Part shown: positions 1-8,396 of the stretch, piece by piece | How the letters are laid out: every line of letters begins with the position of its first letter | How positions within the stretch are numbered: position 1 is the stretch's first letter | Source of the DNA: Gp6-AA40 sp035571515 | Lineage (GTDB): Bacteria; Acidobacteriota; Vicinamibacteria; Vicinamibacterales; UBA2999 | Direction: 5' to 3' | Length of the DNA: 64,000 bases | Assembly: GCA_035571515.1 (NCBI GenBank) | Contig: DATNCQ010000216.1 | Location: forward strand, 1 to 64,000 | The notes under the pieces: model-generated | Database searches by the model: none | What the model was told of the DNA's origin: nothing | Seen by the model: only the letters and a program-made list of their open reading frames with translations | Position numbers and translations under genes: made by a program

Positions 1-134
1 GCGCCGAGGCGCAGCGGTTCGGCACGCCGTTCGACGTGATGCAGCCCGGCAACGACAACGGCGGGCACACCTACGGCACGACCTTGTCGGCGGACCAGAA
101 ACGCGCGCTCATCGAATACCTGAAAACCCGCTGA
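1..134 (+). CDS. C-terminal end of a c-type cytochrome protein (partial)
   Basis: The reading frame enters from the left edge (first full codon at base 3) and ends with TGA at 132-134, giving the last 43 residues of a protein. The tail contains GHTYGTTLS followed by ADQKRALIEYLKT. It closely parallels the end of the di-heme cytochrome at 9869-12334 (GHYFGTSYF, then DDKRALIAFLKTF). I therefore infer the same large cytochrome family, in which this C-terminal helix follows the second haem domain. No haem motif lies inside the visible part. The 5' portion is outside the window, so length and localisation cannot be judged. Confidence 0.6.
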   Translation, partial: AEAQRFGTPFDVMQPGNDNGGHTYGTTLSADQKRALIEYLKTR

Positions 135-168
135 CCGCTGCGATCCGGAGCGCCCTTCGCCGTCACGT

Positions 169-394
169 AGCCACAGAGGCACAGAGGCGGCCAACCACGA
201 AGTTCACGAAGGACACGCAGGACTGCAGCGGTCGCCGGTCGGCGCGCGTCGCGCGCCGACAACGCGCGAGGGCGCGTCGCCGGGAACAAGCCGCCCGGCG
301 ATCGATGCGGTTTGTTCCCGGGCACGCGTCCTCACGCGTGGGCCGCCGTTGGCGGCCCGGCGACCGCTCTCTGTGTCTCTGTGTCTCGGTGGCC
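169..394. repeat. Palindromic intergenic element, copy 1
   Basis: This is a long imperfect inverted repeat filling the gap 135-416. The outer arms are ACAGAGGCACAGAG-type at about 171-187 and CTCTGTGTCTCTGTG-type at about 368-385. Next come inner GC-rich arms. The centre is a GGGAACAAGCCGC / GCGGTTTGTTCCC hairpin (about 281-319). A motif CCACGAAGTTCACGAAGG lies in the left flank. About 130 bp of the core (229-366) recurs nearly unchanged at 1546-1683. It encodes no convincing protein. It could be a MITE-like or REP-like element, and no transposase is nearby. Confidence 0.75.
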
Positions 395-416
395 CGTCGC
401 CGTGTGAGGCGCTGGT

Positions 417-1442
417 TCACGGGCGAAACACACTCTTCGGCAGGCGCACGTGCACGCCGTGGTTCGGGCGATCGACGAGCTGTGTGATGGCCACGTGGCC
501 CGCAACGCTGATCAGCTGATATGCCTCGTGCTTCGTCATATGTCTGGTCGCCGCGACGAAGTCGACCATCTCCTGAATCGCCACCTTCGTGGCCGTCATC
601 AGATCGGGATCGGCCGCCATGCTGATGTAGTCGGTCGCCGTCTCGGCGCGCGGCCACGTCAGCTTCATGTCCTTCCGGACGGTGAGCTGCAGCCGCCCGC
701 GCAGCGACGTTTCGATGCCGGTCTGATCCACTTCACCGTCGCCCTGCGCGCCGTGGCCGTCGCCGATCTCGAAGAGCGCGCCCGGCACGAAGACGGGAAT
801 GAACAGCGTGCTACCGGCGACGAGCTCCCTGTTGTCCATGTTGCCCGCGTGCCTGCCCGGCGGATTGCTGCTGACGCGGCCAAGCTCCGGCGCCGGCGCG
901 ACGCCCATGCTGCCGAAGAACGGTCGCAGCGGAACGACGATGCCGGGCGCGAACCGCGCGGTCATCGTCTTCGCGTCGATCGGGATGATGCGCGAGGGCA
1001 GCGACGCGTCGCAGTTTTCGGGCAGGATGCCGCTGCAGCCGTTGTAGCCGTAGTCGATGTTGAACCCGATGGCGAGGATCTTCACCTCGAGCACGTCGCC
1101 TGCCTGCGCGCCTTCGACGTATACCGGACCGGTGAGGATGTGTCCCCCGGGACCACGCCGGTCGCCCGTCACCTCCGACACGATCGCTTTCAACGACCCC
1201 TGGATCTTGTCCTCCGGTACGCCCGCGCGTTGCAGTCCGGCCGGCGTGTTCGTCAGAAGCGTGTCCACGTCGATGACGTCGCCCGACGCGACGCGCAACA
1301 CCGGTGCGGCGTCCGACCAGTAGTAGCCGTACGCGACCGTCGACGGCGTCGCCTCGAGGCGATGCGTCTTTGGCGCTTGCGCGCGAAGGCCCATGGATGC
1401 GAGCAGGAACAGGGCGACAGCGGCAGCGCGGTGGGTCCTCAT
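417..1442 (-). CDS. Secreted acetamidase/formamidase family protein
   Basis: The 341-residue product matches the acetamidase/formamidase (FmdA/AmdA) family, which hydrolyses short amides to ammonia plus a carboxylate. Family-type segments include SGDVIDVDT near residue 55, GPVYVEGAQAGDVLEV near 108, NIDYGYNG, a GGxxDN-like GNMDNRELVAG, and IGDGHGAQGDGEV. A start at 1442 (MRTHRAAAVALFLL...) gives a clean signal peptide ending near LRAQ, so the enzyme is probably periplasmic, whereas characterised family members are cytoplasmic. An ATG 18 bases further upstream is possible but adds residues before the signal. It stands alone, bracketed by two copies of a palindromic element. The substrate is unknown. 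Confidence 0.85.
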   Translation of the reverse strand: MRTHRAAAVALFLLASMGLRAQAPKTHRLEATPSTVAYGYYWSDAAPVLRVASGDVIDVDTLLTNTPAGLQRAGVPEDKIQGSLKAIVSEVTGDRRGPGGHILTGPVYVEGAQAGDVLEVKILAIGFNIDYGYNGCSGILPENCDASLPSRIIPIDAKTMTARFAPGIVVPLRPFFGSMGVAPAPELGRVSSNPPGRHAGNMDNRELVAGSTLFIPVFVPGALFEIGDGHGAQGDGEVDQTGIETSLRGRLQLTVRKDMKLTWPRAETATDYISMAADPDLMTATKVAIQEMVDFVAATRHMTKHEAYQLISVAGHVAITQLVDRPNHGVHVRLPKSVFRP

Positions 1443-1511
1443 GGCGCGCGACACTACCACAACGTCATGGACCTAGTGAGCGACGACGCGAGTCAGCGCC
1501 TGACGTTCGCA

Positions 1512-1755
1512 GCCACGAGCCACGGAGACACGGAGACACGGAGAGCGGTCGCCGGTCGGCGCGCGTCGCGCGCCGACAACGCGCGAGGGCGCGTCGCCGG
1601 GAACAAGCCGCGTGGTGATCGATGCGGTTTGTTCCCGGGAACGCGCCCTCACGCGTGGCCGCCGTTGGCGGCCCGGCGACCGCTTCGGCCCTTCGTGTTC
1701 TTCGTGAACTTCGTGGTTGCCCGTCTCCGCGTCTCCGTGCCTCCGTGGCCCGTGG
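1512..1755. repeat. Palindromic intergenic element, copy 2
   Basis: This second copy of the element at 169-394 lies in the same orientation and fills most of the 333-base gap 1443-1775. The core 1546-1683 is almost identical to 229-366, including the GGGAACAAGCCGC / GCGGTTTGTTCCC hairpin. The outer arms are a CACGGAGACACGGAGACACGG-type left arm (1520-1543) and a TCCGCGTCTCCGTGCCTCCG right arm. TTCGTGAACTTCGTGG sits near 1703 on the right side, whereas its complement is on the left side in copy 1. No open reading frame, promoter or RNA gene was recognised here. Confidence 0.75.
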
Positions 1756-1775
1756 TCGGTGAAGTACGCGGCGAC

Positions 1776-2198
1776 TCAGCTCTTGAGCCTCGTCGCGCGC
1801 GTGACCGGGAGGTAGCCGATCAGCAGCAGCAGCCCGGAGATGCCGTCGTAGATCCCCATCGGCGTGAAGCCGTCGCCCTGACTGAGGAAGAACGCGGAAA
1901 ACGTGAACCGGATGACGATGCCCGTCCAGTTCGGCCAGCGGTTCTCCTCGGGGTTCCACAAGCCAGGCAGGTAGAGGAAGTCGATCGCCCATAGCTGCAT
2001 GCCCCAGTGACGGGGCCACGCCTTCGGGAACGCCTCCGGCTGACCGGCAAAGCTCGTGAACGAATCGGGCCAGAGGAAGATGATGACCCCGACGATCAGG
2101 TTGGAGACGATGCTGAGCGCCAGCATCGCCTGATAGACCTTGACCGCGCTGAACCGGCGTCCCTGCTCGGTAGTCGGTTTCATCGTGTCGACGACCAT
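1776..2198 (-). CDS. Small four-helix membrane protein
   Basis: The 140-residue protein has four predicted hydrophobic helices, roughly residues 22-44, 65-82, 90-110 and 113-130. Between helices one and two is a WPDSFTSFAGQPEAF loop, and SQGDGFTPMGIYDG precedes the last helix. I do not recognise the family. It resembles small DoxX/DUF4345-like membrane proteins only in size and topology. The ATG at 2198 lies one base after the TGA of the upstream nitroreductase-like gene, so translation is probably coupled. A GTG start at 2210 is also possible. It is the last gene of the SRPBCC/catalase-like/GMC operon, where it could serve membrane anchoring or electron transfer; that role is inference. Confidence 0.7.
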   Translation of the reverse strand: MVVDTMKPTTEQGRRFSAVKVYQAMLALSIVSNLIVGVIIFLWPDSFTSFAGQPEAFPKAWPRHWGMQLWAIDFLYLPGLWNPEENRWPNWTGIVIRFTFSAFFLSQGDGFTPMGIYDGISGLLLLIGYLPVTRATRLKS

Positions 2199-2199
2199 C

Positions 2200-3633
2200 T
2201 CAGTGATCACCCCATAGTTGATCGTGCGCCGCCTGCCGCTGATAGAGGCCGGCGTCGAAGTACTTGTCGTAGAACTCCAGCTCGAGATGCGAGAACTGCA
2301 GCCACACGCCCGGGACGTGGATCGCGTTGACGTGCGCCGGGAAGCGGCCGTAGGTGTCGTAGATGTAGGTGCAGATCTCCCTCGCGTACTCGACCGCCTT
2401 CGGCGTCGGGCGGCGGCTCGCCATCTTGAGGAACGCGTCGCCGTACTCGCTCTTCTTGTAGGCGCGATCGAAGATCGTATGGTCGCCGTAGGTGCCGAGC
2501 GGTCCGTACTTTTCCTCGATCACCTTGTCCACGGCTTCGTCCATCGTGTTGACGTACGGCGGCGTCAGCGACTCGAGCACGCCGTCGATGCCGATCGGGT
2601 TGTCGATCGTCGTCGGCAGCGGCGGCGAGCGTTGCCAGCGGCCCCACTTCTTCGGCTTCTGCATGCGGAACTCGATGCCGAACTTCCCCCTCGCGGGGTC
2701 GCGCTCGAACAGGTACGGCGCGCCGACGGCGGCGTGAATCCACGCCCCGAGCCCCATGCCCTGCGCGATCAGCATCAGGTTCTGCAGCTGGAAGAACGTC
2801 TCGTAGTCCGTGCGCAGCGTGTTGGCGTATCCAATCGGCGCCGGGTAGTCCGTGCTCAGCCACCCGCCGCGCGCGCGCGACGCGCCGCCGATGATCTGAT
2901 ACGAGATGTTCGGGATGAACCCGAGCAGGCTGCCGACCTTCGCGCCCCAGTCGAGCAGCGTCCGTGGCCGGAATCTCGACCAGTCGTCGATGAACAGCGG
3001 CCGCTGGCCATCCTCCTCGGACAACAGGCTGATGATGACGTTGATGAACTGCCGCGTGAGATCGACGACCGGCAGGAGGATCGTCGTGCCCGGGCGGTTC
3101 GAGATCTGCCGGTTCCAGATGAAGTAGTAGGGCCAGTGGCGCGGGAAGTCGAGCCGCTCGCTGTACAACTTGTGCTTGACGCTCCTCGCCGCGGACAGCC
3201 AGTCGTTCTCGCTCCAGTCTTCCCACCGCGGCGGCAGCTGGCGCAGCAGCTCGAGCGCCTCGCGGTTCCGCGCGTGCTTGATCAGGAACGTCCCCTCGTC
3301 GTTGATCAGGAAAAACGACACGGCGTGCGCGTTGTCGATGCTGCTGGCCGAGCGCGCGATGATGTTGATGAGCGGCGCCGAGAACCGGTCGCTGCCGTCC
3401 TGGTTCTTCGCCGGCACGTCGTGCATCGTCGTCGAGCCCGTCAGGCCGGTGCAGACGACGAGCACGGCTTCCTCGAGCGGGCTGAGCGGCGCCGGCTTGT
3501 TCGGGCTGGTGTAGCTGATGGGACCCGAGACGATCGACGTGCCGCGCGCGACGCGGCGGGTGCGGCGGTCGAAGATCGCCGACATCAGCGGGTACGTGAA
3601 CAGCTCGCGCAAGCCCTTGTGGGTTGGAGGCAT
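2200..3633 (-). CDS. Nitroreductase-like protein of unknown function
   Basis: The 477-residue protein has no signal peptide. Two stretches recall the FMN-binding nitroreductase fold: LSPLEEAVLVVCTGLTGS near residue 50, and a helix of the type LMLIAQGMGLGAWIHAAVG in the second half, which resembles the 'aaxxlGLgs' helix of that superfamily. The protein is about twice the size of ordinary nitroreductases, with a long insert and a Tyr/Phe-rich C-terminus (LELEFYDKYFDAG). The start at 3633 is chosen because AGGAG lies just upstream (at about 3643); a longer reading frame upstream lacks such support. It lies 14 bases after the GMC oxidoreductase in the same operon, so a redox role on the same substrate is plausible. 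The assignment is tentative. Confidence 0.6.
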   Translation of the reverse strand: MPPTHKGLRELFTYPLMSAIFDRRTRRVARGTSIVSGPISYTSPNKPAPLSPLEEAVLVVCTGLTGSTTMHDVPAKNQDGSDRFSAPLINIIARSASSIDNAHAVSFFLINDEGTFLIKHARNREALELLRQLPPRWEDWSENDWLSAARSVKHKLYSERLDFPRHWPYYFIWNRQISNRPGTTILLPVVDLTRQFINVIISLLSEEDGQRPLFIDDWSRFRPRTLLDWGAKVGSLLGFIPNISYQIIGGASRARGGWLSTDYPAPIGYANTLRTDYETFFQLQNLMLIAQGMGLGAWIHAAVGAPYLFERDPARGKFGIEFRMQKPKKWGRWQRSPPLPTTIDNPIGIDGVLESLTPPYVNTMDEAVDKVIEEKYGPLGTYGDHTIFDRAYKKSEYGDAFLKMASRRPTPKAVEYAREICTYIYDTYGRFPAHVNAIHVPGVWLQFSHLELEFYDKYFDAGLYQRQAAHDQLWGDH

Positions 3634-3647
3634 CGATGTCTCCTCTG

Positions 3648-5228
3648 CTACTGGACGTGAGCAGCCATGCGCTCGGCGAGCGCGGCGATGGTGTGTGACG
3701 GATTGCGGACCGTCGGTGTCGGCAGCACCGCGCCGTCGCTGACGATCAGGTTCGGGTAGCCGAACACGCGCCCGAGATGATCGACGACGCCGTTCTCGGC
3801 GGACGTGCCCATCGCGCAGCCGCCGAGCGGGTGCAGCGTCAGCAGGCTCTTGAGCAGCGTCCAGGTGGGAAGCGAGCGAAAGCGGGCACCGGTCGCCTCC
3901 GTCAGGTTCTGGTGCATCACCTCCATCGCGTTCAGCACCCCCTCGGAGCCCTCGACGCGCCACGCCAGGTCGAGCACCTGCCGCCACGGCATGAACCAGC
4001 GGCGCTTCAGCGAGAGCCGCCCGTCGCCGGCGTCCTTGCCCGCGCCCAGCCACAGCAGCACGTTGCGGAGGGGCGTGTCGTTGCGCAGGTGCTCCTCGAG
4101 CTCGTTGAGCAGATGCCGCCCGAACGGTGTGCGGATGCCGCGATCCAGGTACGCCTTCACCGCGTTGAGCACCGCGTTCGGGAAGCCGTCGTCCTCGATC
4201 ACGAAGCGCTGGTTCCGGAAGCCGCCGTCCGCGAAGTCGAGGATGCTGGAGATCGTCGGGCCCGTCGACTGCCGCACGTGCTCGTCGCGCGAAAAGACCG
4301 CCATGGAAATGAAGTTGGCGTTCGCGCTCCAGCGCGCGCCGAGCGTTCGACTCAACGCCGGCAGCGTCTTGTACTGATCGCGGCAGCGGAGCAGCAGCTC
4401 GGTACTGCCGAGACTCCCGGCGGCGAGGACGACGCGCGCGGCGTATTCCTCGCCGCGAATCAGCCGTCCATGCTCGATGCGGTCGAAGACGACGCGGTAG
4501 GTGGCGCCGGCCGGTTCGATGACGCGAACCAGGTGCAGCGGCCGCACCTCGGCGCCTTTCTGCTCGGCGCGCGGAATGTAGTTGACGTCGAGCCCGTTCT
4601 TCGCGCGCACGTCGCAGCCGATGTCGCAGTTCCCCAGGTGGATGCACGTCCCCTGGGGGTGCCCGTGCGCGTTGGTGAACTGGCGCGAGTGGCTCGGATT
4701 GAACGGGTCGTCGAGCTGGTAGTTCCAGTCCGGGGAGAAGCTGACGGAGAGCGGCGCCTTCGAGAACCGGCTCGCGTAGCCGAGGTTCCGCGCCGCATCG
4801 CGCGCGATCTCGAAGCGGCGGGTGAGCTGGCCGTCGGGGAGCACCTGCAGGTCCATCTCACGCGCCACCGTGTCGTAATGCGGCTTCAGCTCCTGGTGGG
4901 TGATCTCGGCCGGCCACCCCTCGGCAAAGACGTCCGGGGTGGCTTCCACCGCCACGCTGCTGTAGGTCAGCGATCCGCCGCCGACGCCGGCAGCCTGCGC
5001 CACCGTCATCCCGCGATAGAAGCGCATGTCCATCCAGCCGTTGAGCAGCGCCGGGTGGGTGTCGCTGAAGATCCACGGGTCGGTCGGCTTCCGCGGGTAC
5101 GTGCTCGGGTCCCACCGTCGGCCGCGTTCGAGGACCAGCACGCGCATGCCCTTCTCGGCGAGGCGGCGGGCCATGATCGCCCCGCCGAAGCCGGTGCCGA
5201 TCACGATGACGTCGAAGGAGCTGGGCAT
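3648..5228 (-). CDS. GMC family oxidoreductase, cholesterol-oxidase-like
   Basis: The 526-residue flavoprotein has an N-terminal FAD-binding Rossmann motif GTGFGG (residues 11-16) and an ERG acidic segment at the end of the second beta strand. The mid-protein segment CIHLGNCDIGCDVRAKN is typical of the cholesterol oxidase/ChoD branch of GMC enzymes. The C-terminal signature HPLGGCAMG begins at His466, and NPSH at 509-512 supplies the usual active-site His/Asn region. There is no signal peptide. GMC enzymes oxidise alcohols, here probably a sterol-like or hydrophobic alcohol. Upstream in the operon are catalase-like and SRPBCC (hydrophobic-ligand) proteins, and downstream a nitroreductase-like protein. 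The substrate cannot be read from the sequence. Confidence 0.85.
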   Translation of the reverse strand: MPSSFDVIVIGTGFGGAIMARRLAEKGMRVLVLERGRRWDPSTYPRKPTDPWIFSDTHPALLNGWMDMRFYRGMTVAQAAGVGGGSLTYSSVAVEATPDVFAEGWPAEITHQELKPHYDTVAREMDLQVLPDGQLTRRFEIARDAARNLGYASRFSKAPLSVSFSPDWNYQLDDPFNPSHSRQFTNAHGHPQGTCIHLGNCDIGCDVRAKNGLDVNYIPRAEQKGAEVRPLHLVRVIEPAGATYRVVFDRIEHGRLIRGEEYAARVVLAAGSLGSTELLLRCRDQYKTLPALSRTLGARWSANANFISMAVFSRDEHVRQSTGPTISSILDFADGGFRNQRFVIEDDGFPNAVLNAVKAYLDRGIRTPFGRHLLNELEEHLRNDTPLRNVLLWLGAGKDAGDGRLSLKRRWFMPWRQVLDLAWRVEGSEGVLNAMEVMHQNLTEATGARFRSLPTWTLLKSLLTLHPLGGCAMGTSAENGVVDHLGRVFGYPNLIVSDGAVLPTPTVRNPSHTIAALAERMAAHVQ

Positions 5229-5251
5229 GGCCGGCGCTCGATCGTCGCGGG

Positions 5252-6340
5252 TCAGCGGCGCACGCGTTCCTCGCGCATACGGACGTAGGTGGACGCGTCG
5301 TTGCGGTCGTCGCGCCAGCGCGGGTGGTGGAACTGGATGACGTGGTCGCCGTTGTACGAGCAGATCGCTTCGGTGAACCGCAGGGTGCCGATGCGCTGCC
5401 AGTCGTCGACCTTCACGCGCGACAGCCCCTGCACGCCGCTCTCACGGCCGTAGTCCGACACGAAGATGTCGAACACCATGGAGCCGGTCGGCTCGACGTC
5501 GCCGGGGTTGAACATGTGGCCGTAGATCTCGTCGCGAAAATCGAGATGGTGACCCTCGACCCGTCGCTGCCCCTGCGCCATCTTGAACATCAAGTGCTTG
5601 GGTGCATGGACAGGCACGGCGGGATCGTGCCCGAGCTCCGCGGGCTGATAGACCTGGCGGGCGTTGGGGACCTTGTCGAGCCGCTGAAAGATCGGCCCGG
5701 CGCGCAGCATGATCAGGAAGTAGATGCCGCGGCGATACGCGTGCACGCTTGGTGAGTTCACCAGCTCGGCGTCGTTGATGTAGGCGGTGCGCAGGCCCCC
5801 GAGATCCTCCTGCACGATCAGGCTGGCAGGGATGAGCGGCGTCGGGTGCTCGGTATCGATCGTCGGATAGATCTTCATGCCGAGGCTGAACGACCGGCGC
5901 TGACCACGCTTGGTCTCGTTGCCGTCCGACGAGAAGCGTCCGATGGTCAGTCCCCTCGCTCCCTTGGCGTAGTAACCCGTGTACATGCTGCGCTCGGTGA
6001 TCTCCCACGTGCCGAGGACGCAGATGCCGTTGGGCGCGATGATGCGGCGCCATCCCTTTCCATCCGGACCCCAGCGGAGGTCGGCCTGCGAATCCATCGA
6101 GCGGGCGGACGCCTGCCTGAACTTGTTCTCACCCGAGAACAACCCGCGCCACGCGTTGCGGATGGTGGACTTGAACATCGGCAGGGGGCCTGGCGCCTGA
6201 CCGCAGACGCCGTCCCGATACGGGTTCTGGTACAGCGCCTTGCGGACCTCCGAGTAGCGGGACCCGCGATAGGCGCGGTCCTCGGCCGTGATCTCCTGTG
6301 GTCCGTGCAAGTTGACCAGATCGAAGTTCCACTGTGTCAT
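5252..6340 (-). CDS. Catalase-superfamily-like protein (tentative)
   Basis: The 362-residue protein has no signal peptide. The segment ITERSMYTGYYAKGARGLTI, followed by GRFSSDGNE and FSLGMKIYP, resembles the haem-side core of catalase-like proteins, where a VRFS-type strand is followed by G-F-A-x-K-x-Y. The C-terminal RFTEAICSYNGDHVIQFHHPRWR also fits minor catalase-fold relatives. The distal His/Asn pair of true catalases is not clear, so peroxide dismutation is uncertain. Its ATG overlaps the TGA of the SRPBCC gene (ATGA), and it lies 23 bases before the GMC oxidoreductase. Co-occurrence with an oxidase-type flavoenzyme would fit peroxide handling or a lipid-peroxide reaction. The family call is inferred from faint similarity. 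Confidence 0.5.
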   Translation of the reverse strand: MTQWNFDLVNLHGPQEITAEDRAYRGSRYSEVRKALYQNPYRDGVCGQAPGPLPMFKSTIRNAWRGLFSGENKFRQASARSMDSQADLRWGPDGKGWRRIIAPNGICVLGTWEITERSMYTGYYAKGARGLTIGRFSSDGNETKRGQRRSFSLGMKIYPTIDTEHPTPLIPASLIVQEDLGGLRTAYINDAELVNSPSVHAYRRGIYFLIMLRAGPIFQRLDKVPNARQVYQPAELGHDPAVPVHAPKHLMFKMAQGQRRVEGHHLDFRDEIYGHMFNPGDVEPTGSMVFDIFVSDYGRESGVQGLSRVKVDDWQRIGTLRFTEAICSYNGDHVIQFHHPRWRDDRNDASTYVRMREERVRR

Positions 6341-6849
6341 ACGGTCGCCGCCCTCCCCGCGATCTCCTTCTCCGCGCGTTCCTTGATCACCCGCATCGAG
6401 TTACGCATGTAGCGGTTCCAGAGGATCCTGATGACCGGGAAGAGCACCACCATCGCGAGCAGGTTGCGGCTCTCGGCGGTGTAGGTCCACTTCACGTGCG
6501 TGCCCATGCCCTCGTCGGTAAACCACCACTGGCCGCCCGCCTCACGCACCAGCATGCCGACCTGCCGGCTCGAGAACTCGGTCAGGCGATACGCGAAGTA
6601 GTCGGGTGCCGTCGCCACCTTCACGGTTTCTCGAACCGTCGTCTCGTCCGAGAGGTGGACGATGCGCGTCGAGCCGGAGACGTCCCATGGACCGGTGGTG
6701 CCCGTTGTTTTCGTGCAACCCGGAAGTCCGGCCTCGTCGCGGACAACAGTATCGAGCTGGTCGTAGAACACGCCGGGTACGAGCCACGTCCACAGGGCCC
6801 GTCTTGGAACTGCGATTGTCGCGATCACAGTTGTGGCAACCTTCGCCAT
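6337..6849 (-). CDS. SRPBCC (START-like) ligand-binding protein
   Basis: The 170-residue protein begins MAKVATTVIATIAVPRRALW, the first strand and helix of a polyketide cyclase/START-like fold. Alternating strands follow, including STRIVHLSDETTVRETV and GGQWWFTDEGMGTHVKWTY, and a long C-terminal helix with a hydrophobic half (VVLFPVIRILW). Such proteins bind hydrophobic ligands in a cavity. The start at 6849 is preferred over a longer frame because GAGGCGG lies just upstream and because the fold begins there. It is the first gene of the operon and overlaps the next by four bases. It probably delivers or modifies the substrate of the downstream redox enzymes. Confidence 0.75.
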   Translation of the reverse strand: MAKVATTVIATIAVPRRALWTWLVPGVFYDQLDTVVRDEAGLPGCTKTTGTTGPWDVSGSTRIVHLSDETTVRETVKVATAPDYFAYRLTEFSSRQVGMLVREAGGQWWFTDEGMGTHVKWTYTAESRNLLAMVVLFPVIRILWNRYMRNSMRVIKERAEKEIAGRAATV

Positions 6850-6971
6850 CCGGTCCGCCTCGATGTCGATTGAAAGGGTAGGGGGCAGGACATGATATGA
6901 GTAACCACCCCCCTGAACAACAGCGATCCTCACGATCCGTGCAATCACCGCCGGCGATTCGAGGAGGGCAC

Positions 6972-8390
6972 GTGACACCGTCCGCAGCCGACCCGATCTT
7001 TCAGCCACTGACGATCAACGGATTGCGCTTGAAGAACCGCGTCGTGCGTTCGAGCATCGGCGGCCGCGCCGACTATTACGACGGCTCGATGTCGGACGCG
7101 CGACTCGCGTGGGAGCGCCGCTTCGCGCGCGGGGGCATCGCCGCCATCATTTCCTCCAATGTGGGGATCCGCACGGATGGCATCGCGGTGCCCGGCTACG
7201 CGAGCATCGATCACGACCGCACGATCCCGTCGTGGCGCCGGCTGGTCGAGGACGTGCACCGGCTCGATTGCCGCTACATCATCCAGCTGCACTTCTCCGG
7301 CCGGCAGCGCGACCTTCCGCGCAAGGAATTCCTCGGCATCAATCCGCCGAGCTCCACGAACAGGCCGGATCTCCTCTACGGGCTGCGCGCCCGCCGGATG
7401 TCGATTGCCGAGATCCGCGATCTCGTGCGCGCCTATGCCGACGCCGCGCGCCGCGCCCGCGCGGCGGGCGCCGACGGGATCGAAATCGTCGCCTGCAACG
7501 GCTACGTCCTGCACCAGTTCCTGTCCGGGGCGATCAACGATCGCCGCGACGAGTACAACGGCGACCTCAGGACGCGCGCCCGGCTGCTCCTGGAGGTGCT
7601 GGCCGCCGTGCGGGCCGAGGTCGGCAGGGACTTCTTCGTGTCGATGAAACTGAGCGGACGCGACGAGCACAACGCCTTCATGGCGCCATTTGTCCGCGAC
7701 GTCGGCAACACGATCGACGACACGATGCAGGTCTCACGCTGGCTGGCCGACGCCGGGCTGGACGCCATCCACGTGTCCCAGGGCGATACGTTCCCGCACC
7801 CGCTCGTGCCCGCCGGACTGCTGCCGGCAGACGACTCGAGGTACAGCCTGGCCGGCCTGTTCTACGAGGGCACCCGCGTGCCGATCACCTTCTTGTTGAT
7901 GCAGTTCGCGGTCTTCCGCCGTCTCTTCGAATGGAACTGGGGCCGGCGCATGGCGTTCAAGCGCAACGGCCGCCTGCTGCCGGAGAAGATCGAGGGGATG
8001 AACCAGTACGACGCGGCGAAGATCAAGGCCGCATCGGGCCTGCCGGTCTTCTGCGTGGGCGGCTGGCAGACGGCGAGCCGGATCCGCGAGGCGCTCCAGG
8101 CGGGCCACTGCGATGTGACGACGATCGCGCGCGGGTTGCTGGCCAATCCGGACCTGGTGCACCGGTTCGAGCAGGGGCACGACGCTCCGGAGCGACCCTG
8201 CACCTACTGCAACAAATGCCTCGTCAACGCGCTGCTGTCACCGCTGGCGTGCTGGGACGAGAGCCGCTTCGCGAGCCGCGAGCAGATGTTCGAGGAGGCG
8301 TACCGCGTGTACAAGGAATCAGCGGTAGGGGTTGCCGAGACCGTAGGGGCCGGCAGCGTAGGGGCCGGCTTTAGCCGGCCCACGGCCTGA
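6972..8390 (+). CDS. Old-yellow-enzyme family NADH:flavin oxidoreductase with C-terminal four-Cys motif
   Basis: The 472-residue FMN TIM-barrel protein starts PIFQPLTINGLRLKNRVV. GTG at 6972 is chosen because GAGGAGGG precedes it and because it matches the N-terminus of the paralogue at 8397-9725; an ATG at 6897 would add 25 unlikely residues. The C-terminus has CTYCNKC plus a fourth Cys 11 residues on, resembling the 4Fe-4S site of dienoyl-CoA reductase/trimethylamine dehydrogenase relatives. The substrate-binding H-x-x-N of the family reads V-x-x-N here (IVACNGYV), so the usual His is missing. The last 20 or so residues (GVAETVGAGSVGAGFSRPTA) are encoded by an intergenic hairpin repeat. The substrate is unknown. 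Confidence 0.85.
   Translation: MTPSAADPIFQPLTINGLRLKNRVVRSSIGGRADYYDGSMSDARLAWERRFARGGIAAIISSNVGIRTDGIAVPGYASIDHDRTIPSWRRLVEDVHRLDCRYIIQLHFSGRQRDLPRKEFLGINPPSSTNRPDLLYGLRARRMSIAEIRDLVRAYADAARRARAAGADGIEIVACNGYVLHQFLSGAINDRRDEYNGDLRTRARLLLEVLAAVRAEVGRDFFVSMKLSGRDEHNAFMAPFVRDVGNTIDDTMQVSRWLADAGLDAIHVSQGDTFPHPLVPAGLLPADDSRYSLAGLFYEGTRVPITFLLMQFAVFRRLFEWNWGRRMAFKRNGRLLPEKIEGMNQYDAAKIKAASGLPVFCVGGWQTASRIREALQAGHCDVTTIARGLLANPDLVHRFEQGHDAPERPCTYCNKCLVNALLSPLACWDESRFASREQMFEEAYRVYKESAVGVAETVGAGSVGAGFSRPTA
8326..8384. repeat. GTAGGGGCCGG hairpin repeat at a convergent junction
   Basis: Three GTAGGGG-type units end in a perfect hairpin: GGGCCGGC (8362-8369), loop TTTA, GCCGGCCC (8374-8381). It lies at the meeting point of two convergent oxidoreductase genes and is read through as the C-terminal residues of the plus-strand one. 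The same hairpin occurs at 49942-49965 between another convergent pair. A bidirectional terminator or a REP-like element is likely, although there is no T-tract. Confidence 0.65.
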
Positions 8391-8396
8391 TCGGCT

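Noticed and set aside
163..657. Short open frames across the palindromic element at 169-394
   Set aside because: They run through a noncoding inverted repeat and the end of the acetamidase gene in a wrong frame; both copies of the element give different, unrelated frames.
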